Below, one piece after another: positions 7,753 to 14,643 of a DNA stretch of 64,000 bases. This DNA is from DATGLW01 sp035293965 (GTDB lineage Bacteria > Actinomycetota > Acidimicrobiia > Acidimicrobiales > RAAP-2). Under the pieces are notes generated by a model, which made no database searches, was not told the origin of the DNA, and saw nothing but the letters and a program-made list of their open reading frames with translations. Within the stretch, counting starts at the first letter, position 1. Every line of letters starts with the position of its first letter. A program made the translations under genes and the position numbers. Location of the stretch: positions 80,044 through 144,043 of the forward strand of contig DATGLW010000138.1 in NCBI GenBank assembly GCA_035293965.1, written 5' to 3'.

Positions 7753-9153
7753 GTGACCCCTGCCCCCCTGATCGAGCCTGACGTGCTCGAACGTGTCCTG
7801 GCCACGGCGCTCGCCCGGGGTGGCGACCTGGCCGAGATCTTCGCCGAGGACCGGCAGACCTCCGGAGCGATGCTCGACGACCGCCGCATCGAGGAGCTGT
7901 CCTCCGGCCGCGAGCGCGGGGCGGGCATCCGGGTGGTCGTGGGCGAGACGACCGGGTTCGCGCACACCGCCGACCTGTCCGAGCGCAGCCTGCGTGAGGC
8001 GGCCGAGGCGGCGGCGGCCGTCGCCCGCCAGGGAAGTCCGGGGGTCCGCACCGTCGCCCTGGCTGATCGGCGGCCGGTTGGCCCAGGGGCCTCGGTGCTG
8101 CCGGCGTCGGTGGGAAAGGCGGCCAAGCTCGAGCTCCTCGCCCGGGCCGACGACGCGGCCCGCGCCGCGGGGTCGTCGATCACCCAGGTGCAGGCGGCCT
8201 ACGGCGACAGCCGCCGCCGCGTGCTGGTCGCCAGCTCCGAGGGCGTCCTGGCCGAGGATGACCAGGTCCGGACGCGCTTCAACGTGTCGTGCGTCGCCTC
8301 CGGCGACACCGGCATGCAGACCGGCTACGAGAGCCTCGCTCGGACCCAGGGCTTCGAGATATTCGAAGGCGGCGGCGTCGAGGAGGTGGCCCGCAAGGCG
8401 GCCGCCCGGGCGCTCGCCAAGCTGTCGGCCCGCCCGGCTCCCTCCGGCGAGCTGCCGGTAGTGCTGGCCGGGGGCAGCGGGGGCATCCTCTTCCACGAGG
8501 CGTGCGGGCACGGCCTCGAGGCCGACCACATCTTGAAGGACGCCTCCGTCTACACGGGCCGGGTGGGGGACCTGGTGGCCAGCCCGCTCGTGACCCTGGT
8601 GGACGACGGCACGGTGGCCGGTGAATGGGGCCACCTCGGCGTCGACGACGAGGGGCGCCCGGCCGCCCGCAACGTGCTCATCGAGAACGGCGTGCTGACC
8701 GACTACCTGTGGGACTGGCTGCGGGCGCACAAGCAGGGCAGGGCCTCGTCGGGCAACGGCCGCCGCCAGAGCTACCAGCACCTGCCGATGGTCCGGATGA
8801 CCAACACGTTCCTGCTCGCCGGAACCGAGGACCCACAGGAGGTGGTGGCCCAGACCCCCCGCGGCGTCTACGTGGCCAAGCTCGGTGGCGGCCAGGTCAA
8901 CACCACGACCGGTGACTTCGTGTTCGGCACGACGGAGGCCTACCTCATCGAGGGTGGCCGGCTGACCGAGCCGTTGCGCGACGCCAACCTGATCGGCAAC
9001 GGTCCCGAGGTGCTGCGCCGGATCGACGTGGTGGCCACCGACTTCGACATGACCCCAGGCACCTGCGGCAAGGACGGCCAGAGCGTCCCGGTGGGCTGCG
9101 GGCAGCCGACGCTGCGGGTGACCGGCGTCACCATCGGCGGCACGGCGGCGTGA
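7753..9153 (+). CDS. tldD: metalloprotease TldD
   Basis: Catalytic subunit of the TldD/TldE protease, which cleaves unfolded or leader peptides. The zinc motif HEACGH is seen in GGILFHEACGHGLEADH, and the C-terminal half has the conserved PRGVYVAKLGGGQVNTTTGDFVF. It is 466 residues from GTG 7753, the start set by homology (VTPAPLIEPDVLERVL) and by the -10 at 7740. The next gene, its TldE/PmbA partner, overlaps by four bases (GTGA). Confidence 0.94.
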   Translation: MTPAPLIEPDVLERVLATALARGGDLAEIFAEDRQTSGAMLDDRRIEELSSGRERGAGIRVVVGETTGFAHTADLSERSLREAAEAAAAVARQGSPGVRTVALADRRPVGPGASVLPASVGKAAKLELLARADDAARAAGSSITQVQAAYGDSRRRVLVASSEGVLAEDDQVRTRFNVSCVASGDTGMQTGYESLARTQGFEIFEGGGVEEVARKAAARALAKLSARPAPSGELPVVLAGGSGGILFHEACGHGLEADHILKDASVYTGRVGDLVASPLVTLVDDGTVAGEWGHLGVDDEGRPAARNVLIENGVLTDYLWDWLRAHKQGRASSGNGRRQSYQHLPMVRMTNTFLLAGTEDPQEVVAQTPRGVYVAKLGGGQVNTTTGDFVFGTTEAYLIEGGRLTEPLRDANLIGNGPEVLRRIDVVATDFDMTPGTCGKDGQSVPVGCGQPTLRVTGVTIGGTAA

Positions 9154-10511
9154 CGGAGCTCCCCGACCTGGCCGCGTCCCTCCTGGATCGGGCCCTGCCC
9201 GGCGAGGAGGTCGAGGTCTACGTCGCCCGGGGGCACGACACGGAGGTGCGGGCCTACGAGGGGGAGGTCGAGTCGCTGTCGTCCGCCGCCTCCTCGGGCG
9301 TGGGTGTGCGGGTGCTGCTCGACGCCGGCTCCGAGGCGGGGGCAAGGCTCGGGTTCGCCTGGGCCGGCTCCCTCGAGGGGGACCTGGTCACTTCGGCGCT
9401 GGAGGAGGCACGCGACAACGCCCGCTACGCGACCCCCGACCCCGACGTGGCCCTGGCCGAGCCCGACGGTGTCGAGGCGGCTCGCCTCGAGCTGTGGGAC
9501 GAGCGGCTGGCAGCCACCCCCACCGACCACAAGGTGGAGATGGCCTTGGCCCTCGAGCGCCAGGTGCGCAAGGCTGACACGCGGATCCGCCAGGTCTCCT
9601 CGGCCGACTACGCCGACGGCTGGGTCGAGGTCGCGCTTGCCTCCACGACGGGGATCCGCGCGTACACCCGGCGCACCTCGGCCTTCCTGTCGGTGTCGGC
9701 CATCGCCGGCGAAGGGGTCGACAGCCAGACGGGGTCGGGCTTCAGCGTGGGCCGGGCCCTCGAGGACCTGGACCCGGACCGGGCGGCGGCAGACGCCGTG
9801 CGTCGCGCCGTGCGCATGCTCGGGGCAACCAAACCCCGCTCGTGCCGGTGCACGGTCGTGTTCGACCCCCGGGTGGTGGCCACGTTGCTGGCGGTGGTCT
9901 CCTCTGCCCTGTCCGGCGAGGCGGTGGTGAAGGGGCGCTCCTTCTTCGCCGGCCGGATCGGCGAGCGGGTCGCCGTGCCCGCGGCGACCTTGGTCGACGA
10001 CCCGACCGACCCGCGAGCAGTGGCGGCAGCCCCCTACGACGGCGAGGGGCTGGCGTGCCGTCGCAACGTGCTCGTCGACGGCGGGGTGCTGCAGCGGTTC
10101 CTGTTCGACACGGTCGCCGCGCGCCGTGCCGGCACGGTGTCGACCGGATCGGCGGTCCGAGGAGGCTTCTCGGGTACCCCGTCGGCCGGGTGCCGGGCCC
10201 TCGTGCTCCAGCCGGGCACCGCCGGCCAGGAGGAGATCCTCGCCGCCGTGGGCGAGGGCCTCTACGTGCAGAGTGTGAGCGGCGTGCACTCGGGCGTGAA
10301 CGCCGTGAGCGGCGACTTCTCCGTCGGAGCCGAGGGGCTCATGATCCGGGAAGGGTCGCTCGGCGAGCCGGTGCGCGAGGCGACCGTGGCATCGACCCTG
10401 CAGCGGATGTTGATGTCGATCGTCCACGTCGGTGCCGACATCGAGTGGCTGCCGGGCATCGCCGCCGGCCAGACGCTCGCCGTGGCGGACATGCAGCTGA
10501 GCGGCGCCTGA
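9150..10511 (+). CDS. pmbA: TldE/PmbA-family metalloprotease partner
   Basis: Second subunit of the TldD/E protease. It shares the overall fold but lacks the HExxxH zinc site, as expected. Recognisable parts are RAYEGEVESLSSAASSGVGVRVL near the start, VFDPRVVATLLAVVSSALSGEAV, and the C-terminal GLYVQSVSGVHSGVNAVSGDFSVGAEGLMI. It has 453 residues. The GTG start overlaps the tldD stop by four bases. Confidence 0.94.
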   Translation: MTELPDLAASLLDRALPGEEVEVYVARGHDTEVRAYEGEVESLSSAASSGVGVRVLLDAGSEAGARLGFAWAGSLEGDLVTSALEEARDNARYATPDPDVALAEPDGVEAARLELWDERLAATPTDHKVEMALALERQVRKADTRIRQVSSADYADGWVEVALASTTGIRAYTRRTSAFLSVSAIAGEGVDSQTGSGFSVGRALEDLDPDRAAADAVRRAVRMLGATKPRSCRCTVVFDPRVVATLLAVVSSALSGEAVVKGRSFFAGRIGERVAVPAATLVDDPTDPRAVAAAPYDGEGLACRRNVLVDGGVLQRFLFDTVAARRAGTVSTGSAVRGGFSGTPSAGCRALVLQPGTAGQEEILAAVGEGLYVQSVSGVHSGVNAVSGDFSVGAEGLMIREGSLGEPVREATVASTLQRMLMSIVHVGADIEWLPGIAAGQTLAVADMQLSGA

Positions 10512-10577
10512 CGCCCGCCCGATGCTGCCGGCTCAGCTGCCGGCGCACTGCCCCCGGTCGTGTGGCCCCTGGTCGGG

Positions 10578-10925
10578 TCAGGAGGTGGTGGCGCCCGACG
10601 CCGCGGAAGGGGCCGGTGCGGTCGTGCCCGTCGAAGTGCCCGTCGACGCCGGGCTCGGCTCCTTCTTGCCGTTCGAACCCGAGGCGGACCCCGAGGCGTC
10701 GCCGCTCGCTGCCTCGCTGCCCGACCCGTCCGAGCCGTTGCGTGCGCCCGAGCGGTTGTCGGTGCGGTAGAAGCCGCTCCCCTTGAGGACGATGCCGACC
10801 GAGCCGAAGACCTTGCGGAGCGACCCGCCGCAACTCTGGCAGGTGGTCAGGGGCTCGTCGCTGAACGATTGCACGGCCTCGACGTGGTGCCCGCACGCGG
10901 TGCAGGCGTACTCGTAGGTCGGCAT
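10578..10925 (-). CDS. FmdB-family zinc-ribbon protein
   Basis: A small putative regulatory protein of the FmdB family: MPTYEYACTACGHHVEAVQSF, with CTAC at 8-11 and CQSC at 29-32 forming a zinc ribbon, then the typical LRKVFGSVGIVLKGSGFYRTD. After about residue 58 the tail is Ser/Gly/Ala/Thr-rich. ATG 10925 is chosen because the family starts there and GAGGAGAG precedes it. Unusually, a perfect CIRCE-type operator lies about 60 bases upstream, overlapping the predicted transcription start, which suggests HrcA-controlled heat-shock expression. The biochemical role of the family is not settled. Confidence 0.88.
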   Translation of the reverse strand: MPTYEYACTACGHHVEAVQSFSDEPLTTCQSCGGSLRKVFGSVGIVLKGSGFYRTDNRSGARNGSDGSGSEAASGDASGSASGSNGKKEPSPASTGTSTGTTAPAPSAASGATTS

Positions 10926-10984
10926 CTCTCTCCTCCTCGGGCCGTCCGGCTCCGACCCGCACGTCGCGGCCGGCACGCCATCAG

Positions 10985-11015
10985 CATTGGCACTCGAAGC
11001 TTTCGAGTGCCAATG
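10985..11015 (-). promoter_or_regulatory. CIRCE-type operator (HrcA site)
   Basis: TTGGCACTC (10987-10995), nine bases, then GAGTGCCAA (11005-11013): the CIRCE arrangement TTAGCACTC-N9-GAGTGCTAA with one symmetric change. Symmetry extends one or two bases further on each side. On the minus strand a -10-like TAACAT (11013-11018) puts the predicted start inside the operator, so it would control the zinc-ribbon gene. It is also about 45 bases upstream of the moaC -10. Confidence 0.82.
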
Positions 11016-11059
11016 TTACCGTGCCCGTAGGGTCGGGCGAGCGAGGACCTGCATGGTCG

Positions 11060-11065
11060 TAGACT
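11060..11065 (+). promoter_or_regulatory. -10 TAGACT of leaderless moaC
   Basis: Predicted +1 at 11072 is the first base of the moaC GTG. Confidence 0.65.
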
Positions 11066-11071
11066 CGTGAC

Positions 11072-11569
11072 GTGCCCGATCGAAGCCTGGCCCATCTCGA
11101 CCCCCTCAGCAGCGCCCGGATGGCGGACGTCACGCCACGGGAGCCGACCCACCGCCGCGCGCTCGCCCGGTGCCGGGTGGCCATGTTGCCCGAGACGACC
11201 ACCAAGGTGGCGAACAACGCCATGACCAAGGGCGACGTGCTGGCGGCGGCCCGCATCGCCGGCATCCAGGCGGCGAAGCGCACGGCGGACCTCATCCCGA
11301 TGTGCCACCCGGTGCTGGTGGGCTCGGTGGCGGTCAACTTCAACATCGGCGACGACTACGTCGAGGTGGAAGCCCAGGTCGAGACGGTGGACCGCACCGG
11401 CGTCGAGATGGAGGCCATGACGGCCTGCACCGTGGCGGCCCTGACGGTCTACGACATGTGCAAGTCGGTGGACCGCACCATGACCGTCGAGCAGGTGGCG
11501 CTGTGGGAGAAGTCGGGTGGCCGCTCGGGCCCGTGGCGCCGCGACACCTCCTTCGACGACCGCGGCTGA
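11072..11569 (+). CDS. moaC: cyclic pyranopterin monophosphate synthase MoaC
   Basis: Converts the MoaA product into cyclic pyranopterin phosphate in molybdenum cofactor synthesis. The 165 residues hold the family blocks AAKRTADLIPMCHPV, GVEMEAMTACTVAALTVYDMCKSVD and the C-terminal lysine block (VALWEKSGG). The GTG start coincides with the predicted +1. No other moa gene is in the window. Confidence 0.95.
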   Translation: MPDRSLAHLDPLSSARMADVTPREPTHRRALARCRVAMLPETTTKVANNAMTKGDVLAAARIAGIQAAKRTADLIPMCHPVLVGSVAVNFNIGDDYVEVEAQVETVDRTGVEMEAMTACTVAALTVYDMCKSVDRTMTVEQVALWEKSGGRSGPWRRDTSFDDRG

Positions 11570-11607
11570 CCCGCGCGGGACCTGCGGCGCCGCGAGCAAG
11601 GGCGCCC

Positions 11608-13542
11608 TCAGCGGCGCCTTCTCGAGGCCCGTGCGAAGAAGTCGGGCGTGATCGTTGGGGGCTCAGCCTCCGAGGTGCCGGCGTCCACCTCCTGCCCGGG
11701 TGAGGGGACGGACGTGCCACCGATGGCGCCGGCACCGCTGAAGTCCTCGACGGAGAACCCCGGCGGCGTGCTCGCCGCCATCGCCCGCCCCCCGGTGGGC
11801 GTGATCCCGAGCGACGGCCCCGTGCTGTCGAGCAGCATGCTGTCCACCGGAGCACCCGGGGCCGGCGTGCCGGTCACCTGGGGGGCCGACCCGGGCCCCG
11901 CCAGAGCCTCGCCGGCTGCCGGGTCCACGGCGAAGCCGGGTGGCGGTGGCGGGGGCGGTGGGGGAGGCGGCGACGGCGCGCCGATGGCAGTGTCGCCGCT
12001 CAGGTCGTCGAGCGAGAAGCCGGGAGGTGCCGGCGGCGGGGTGTAGACGCCCCCCGCCCGCACATCGCCCCAGCTCTCCTCGGTAGGGTGCGCGCCGACC
12101 TCGACCGGAGCCACGGGCGGGGGCGGCGACGGCGCGCCGATGGCAGTGTCGCCGCTCAGGTCATCGAGCGAGAAGCCCGGAGGTGCCGGCGGCGGGGTGT
12201 AGACGCCCCCCGCCCGGACATCGCCCGAGCTCTCCTCGGTAGGTTGCGCGCCAACCTCGACCGGAGCCACGGGCGGGGGCGGTGGCGCCAGATGAGGCGA
12301 CGGTGGCGGGGGTGGCGGAGGGATGCTCGTGGCAGCCGGGACCCCACCGGGCGCAGGCCAGTCCCAGCCTGGCTCCCCGCCTGGCTCTGTTCGTGCCGGG
12401 GGTGACGGGGGAGGCGGTGGCGGGATGAGGGAGCGCTCGACCTCCTCGTCGAAGAACAGCGGAGGCGGGTGGGGGAGGGCAGGCTCAGCGGGTACGGGCT
12501 GCGTGACGGCGGTTGCCGCCTCCGGGCCCGGCTCCCCGAAGGCGAACCCCGGTGGCGGCGGAGGGGGAAGCACGCCGCCACCGGGGTTCGTTGCCGCGGA
12601 CTCGATCGGCGCGGGCGGCGGCGGCGGTGGGCCGAACCCTGCCGGCGGCGGCGGTGGTGGCGGTGGCGCGAGCAGGTCGGTGGCCGGGCCCGCCACTGCA
12701 AAGCCCTCTGGGGGCGGCGGAGGGGGGAGCACGTCGCCCCCCGGGCTTGCCGCCACGAACTCGACCGGCGAGGCCGGCGGAGGCGGCGCCGAGGAGCTGA
12801 ACCCCGGAGGTGGCGGGGGAGGCGGCGGCGGTGGTGCGAGCGGCCCGGCGCCCGGGCCCGCCACCGCAAAGCCCTCTGGGGGCGGGGGAGGCGCCGCGAA
12901 CCCGCCGGGGTGCCATTCGATCGACATGTCCGGCGCGTCGTGGGTGCCCAGGAGAGCCGATGCCACCGGTGCACCCTCCCGCGCCCCCTCACCGGCGGCG
13001 GGCTCACCGCCGGTGGCGAGGGCCCCGGGCGTGGCGTCGCCGAGCGCGGAGGCTGGGCCGGGAGGGGCGGGTGCCGGCGCCGCGTCTCGTCCGGGCGCAA
13101 CGTCGTTGGCCCAACGCTGCTGCCCGCCGGCCGGCGGGGGGATCACGTCGTCCCCACCGTCGCCCAGCGCGTCGAACGAGCCGGCTGGCTCGGGGCTGCG
13201 CCAGCGAGCGCCGACGCCGCTCGGCACCGGCGGGATCACCTCGGGTCCGGACTCGATCACCGGGCGCCGCTCGCCAGGGGCCGGCCCGCCGCCCTCGGGC
13301 GTGCTCGCCCCGGCGCCCAGCGCCCGTGCGGTGCCGGCGCCAAGCGTCGGCTGCCGGGGTCCGCTCGGCAGCTCGGACTGGAACTGCGCGAACTGGGCGG
13401 CGAGCTCCCGCTGGGACACCTCGACCCGCTCGAGGCGGTCCAGCACCTCCTCCCACAAGCGGGCCGAGGACAGTGCGACAGAGCGGACGAGGTCCGCCGT
13501 GTCGTCGCTTCGATCAGAACCGTGCGGGGTGTGCCTGGTCAT
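11608..13542 (-). CDS. large proline-rich, FH1-like protein next to pilA
   Basis: A 644-residue protein I cannot assign. Residues about 12-60 look like a short coiled coil (LWEEVLDRLERVEVSQREL). The remainder is long proline runs alternating with short modules of the form P-GF-[SA]-x-[DE], such as PPGFSLDDLSGDTAIG and EGFAVAG, at least eight times. There is no signal peptide or membrane segment, so it is probably cytoplasmic. The C-terminus is basic (RASRRRR). A 52-residue segment is tandemly duplicated. ATG 13542 has GGAAGG upstream. It is divergent from pilA by 314 bases. Proline runs suggest a flexible scaffold or binding partner; a pilus role is only inferred from position. Confidence 0.75.
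   Translation of the reverse strand: MTRHTPHGSDRSDDTADLVRSVALSSARLWEEVLDRLERVEVSQRELAAQFAQFQSELPSGPRQPTLGAGTARALGAGASTPEGGGPAPGERRPVIESGPEVIPPVPSGVGARWRSPEPAGSFDALGDGGDDVIPPPAGGQQRWANDVAPGRDAAPAPAPPGPASALGDATPGALATGGEPAAGEGAREGAPVASALLGTHDAPDMSIEWHPGGFAAPPPPPEGFAVAGPGAGPLAPPPPPPPPPPGFSSSAPPPPASPVEFVAASPGGDVLPPPPPPEGFAVAGPATDLLAPPPPPPPPAGFGPPPPPPAPIESAATNPGGGVLPPPPPPGFAFGEPGPEAATAVTQPVPAEPALPHPPPLFFDEEVERSLIPPPPPPSPPARTEPGGEPGWDWPAPGGVPAATSIPPPPPPPSPHLAPPPPPVAPVEVGAQPTEESSGDVRAGGVYTPPPAPPGFSLDDLSGDTAIGAPSPPPPVAPVEVGAHPTEESWGDVRAGGVYTPPPAPPGFSLDDLSGDTAIGAPSPPPPPPPPPPPGFAVDPAAGEALAGPGSAPQVTGTPAPGAPVDSMLLDSTGPSLGITPTGGRAMAASTPPGFSVEDFSGAGAIGGTSVPSPGQEVDAGTSEAEPPTITPDFFARASRRRR
11971..12282. repeat. 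156-bp in-frame tandem duplication
   Basis: Two copies (11971-12126, 12127-12282) about 95% identical inside the proline-rich gene. Each encodes 52 residues including the PPGFSLDDLSGDTAIG module. Confidence 0.85.
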
Positions 13543-13758
13543 CCGCCTTCCCTTCCCCGTTTCGTTGCTACGGCCAGCTCGCCCGGCGCCGGCCGTGGCT
13601 GCGCCGCAGTGCGCTCAACGTTATCGAACCTGGCGCTGCCAAGCGTAGGCGATGGGGAATGGACGCGAGCGGATTTGCGACCAAGTCGCGTGGTGGGGGC
13701 ACCGTGGTTGCCGGACGGTTAGAGATGCCGATCTGGCCCGTTCTCCGGCGATTTTCAC

Positions 13759-13787
13759 GTGACTTTGCACGTGGCGATCGTTACTGT
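13759..13787 (+). promoter_or_regulatory. pilA promoter
   Basis: -35 GTGACT (13759-13764), 17-base spacer, -10 TACTGT (13782-13787). Predicted +1 is 13794. Confidence 0.6.
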
Positions 13788-13793
13788 CCCCGT

Positions 13794-13813
13794 GTCGAGC
13801 CGGCGGGCTCGAC
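13794..13813 (+). promoter_or_regulatory. 5'-end hairpin of pilA mRNA
   Basis: GTCGAGCC, loop GGCG, GGCTCGAC: a perfect 8-bp stem whose first base is the predicted +1. A stem at the extreme 5' end commonly stabilises abundant mRNAs; this role is inferred. Confidence 0.6.
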
Positions 13814-13856
13814 ACTGCAACAAACACCCAAAACACTCCGAAGGGAGACCACCCAC

Positions 13857-14489
13857 ATGGACACCAGCAAGAGCTCGGAGCTCCTGCGCCGAGCGCGGGA
13901 GATCCTGGCCAAGCGGGCGGCAATGGCCGAGGAGGAGGGGGCCGAATCCGGCTTCACCCTCATCGAGCTCATGGTCGTCCTCCTCATCATGGCGATCCTG
14001 CTCGCCATCGCCATCCCGACCTTCCTCGGGGTGAAGGGCGGTGCGCAGGACCGAGCGGCGCAGAGCAACCTGACCAACGCGTTGATGTCGGCCAAGGCCA
14101 TCTACGCGACCAACAGCTCGTACCTGACGGGCGCTGGGACGATGGCGAGCTCCCTCAACGCAGCTGAGCCGGCACTGTCGTTCGTCACCGGGAGCGTTGC
14201 CGGTCTCGGCGGCAACCAGATCTCGGTCAATGTGCCCATCACGGGTCAGATCATCCTGGTGGCCAGCTCGCCGAACAACGGCGGAACCTGCTGGGCCGTT
14301 TCCGACTGGGACGGCAGCAACGCCTCCAACGTGGTCGGCGGTCTGTCCAACGCAGGTACCTGGTACGCCGAGTGGAAGGTCGGCGCATCCGGCTGCAGCG
14401 CGGCGACGGCTGCCCTCCCGACTGGCATGACGGGTGCCAACTGGTCGCAGAAGTACCCGACTGCTGCCCCATCGCTGACAGGCAACTGA
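13857..14489 (+). CDS. pilA: type IV major pilin-like prepilin PilA
   Basis: Structural subunit of a type IV pilus. The prepilin site reads ESG|FTLIELMVVLLIMAILLAIAIP, with glycine -1 at residue 32, phenylalanine +1 and glutamate +5, followed by the hydrophobic helix. The mature protein is about 178 residues, Ser/Asn/Gly-rich, with two cysteines that could form a C-terminal loop. ATG 13857 has a good Shine-Dalgarno but gives a 32-residue charged leader, long for class IVa; an internal ATG at 13923 would give a 10-residue leader. A terminator follows, so pilA is probably transcribed alone and strongly. Confidence 0.93.
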   Translation: MDTSKSSELLRRAREILAKRAAMAEEEGAESGFTLIELMVVLLIMAILLAIAIPTFLGVKGGAQDRAAQSNLTNALMSAKAIYATNSSYLTGAGTMASSLNAAEPALSFVTGSVAGLGGNQISVNVPITGQIILVASSPNNGGTCWAVSDWDGSNASNVVGGLSNAGTWYAEWKVGASGCSAATAALPTGMTGANWSQKYPTAAPSLTGN

Positions 14490-14502
14490 TCAGCTCAACG
14501 GC

Positions 14503-14569
14503 CACCCTTCGGGGTGATGCCGAAGTCCAGGGAAGGGGGTCCGGCCCATTGGGTGCGGGCCCCCTTCCC
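14503..14569 (+). terminator. pilA terminator (two hairpins)
   Basis: A small hairpin CACCC-TTCG-GGGTG (14503-14516) is followed by a larger one with perfect arms GGGAAGGGGG (14530-14539) and CCCCCTTCCC (14560-14569). There is no U-run, as is common in high-GC actinobacteria. Confidence 0.7.
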
Positions 14570-14643
14570 CGCGACTGGCAAAGGACACGCGATCGCAGAA
14601 TCGAGGCCGCGCGATCGACGATCGACGCGAACGGAGGCCGACT

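Larger units (their letters stand above)
13543..13856. other. divergent regulatory region between the proline-rich gene and pilA
   Basis: 314 bases holding the pilA promoter (13759-13787), a 5'-end hairpin (13794-13813) and the pilA Shine-Dalgarno AAGGGAG (13841-13847). It is locally less GC-rich than its surroundings. On the minus strand only GGAAGG before ATG 13542 is clear. Confidence 0.6.

Noticed and set aside
12323..13722. Long Gly-rich plus-strand frames opposite the proline-rich gene
   Set aside because: They arise because CCN proline codons read as GGN glycine on the other strand. The minus frame has a Shine-Dalgarno and ordered N-terminus.
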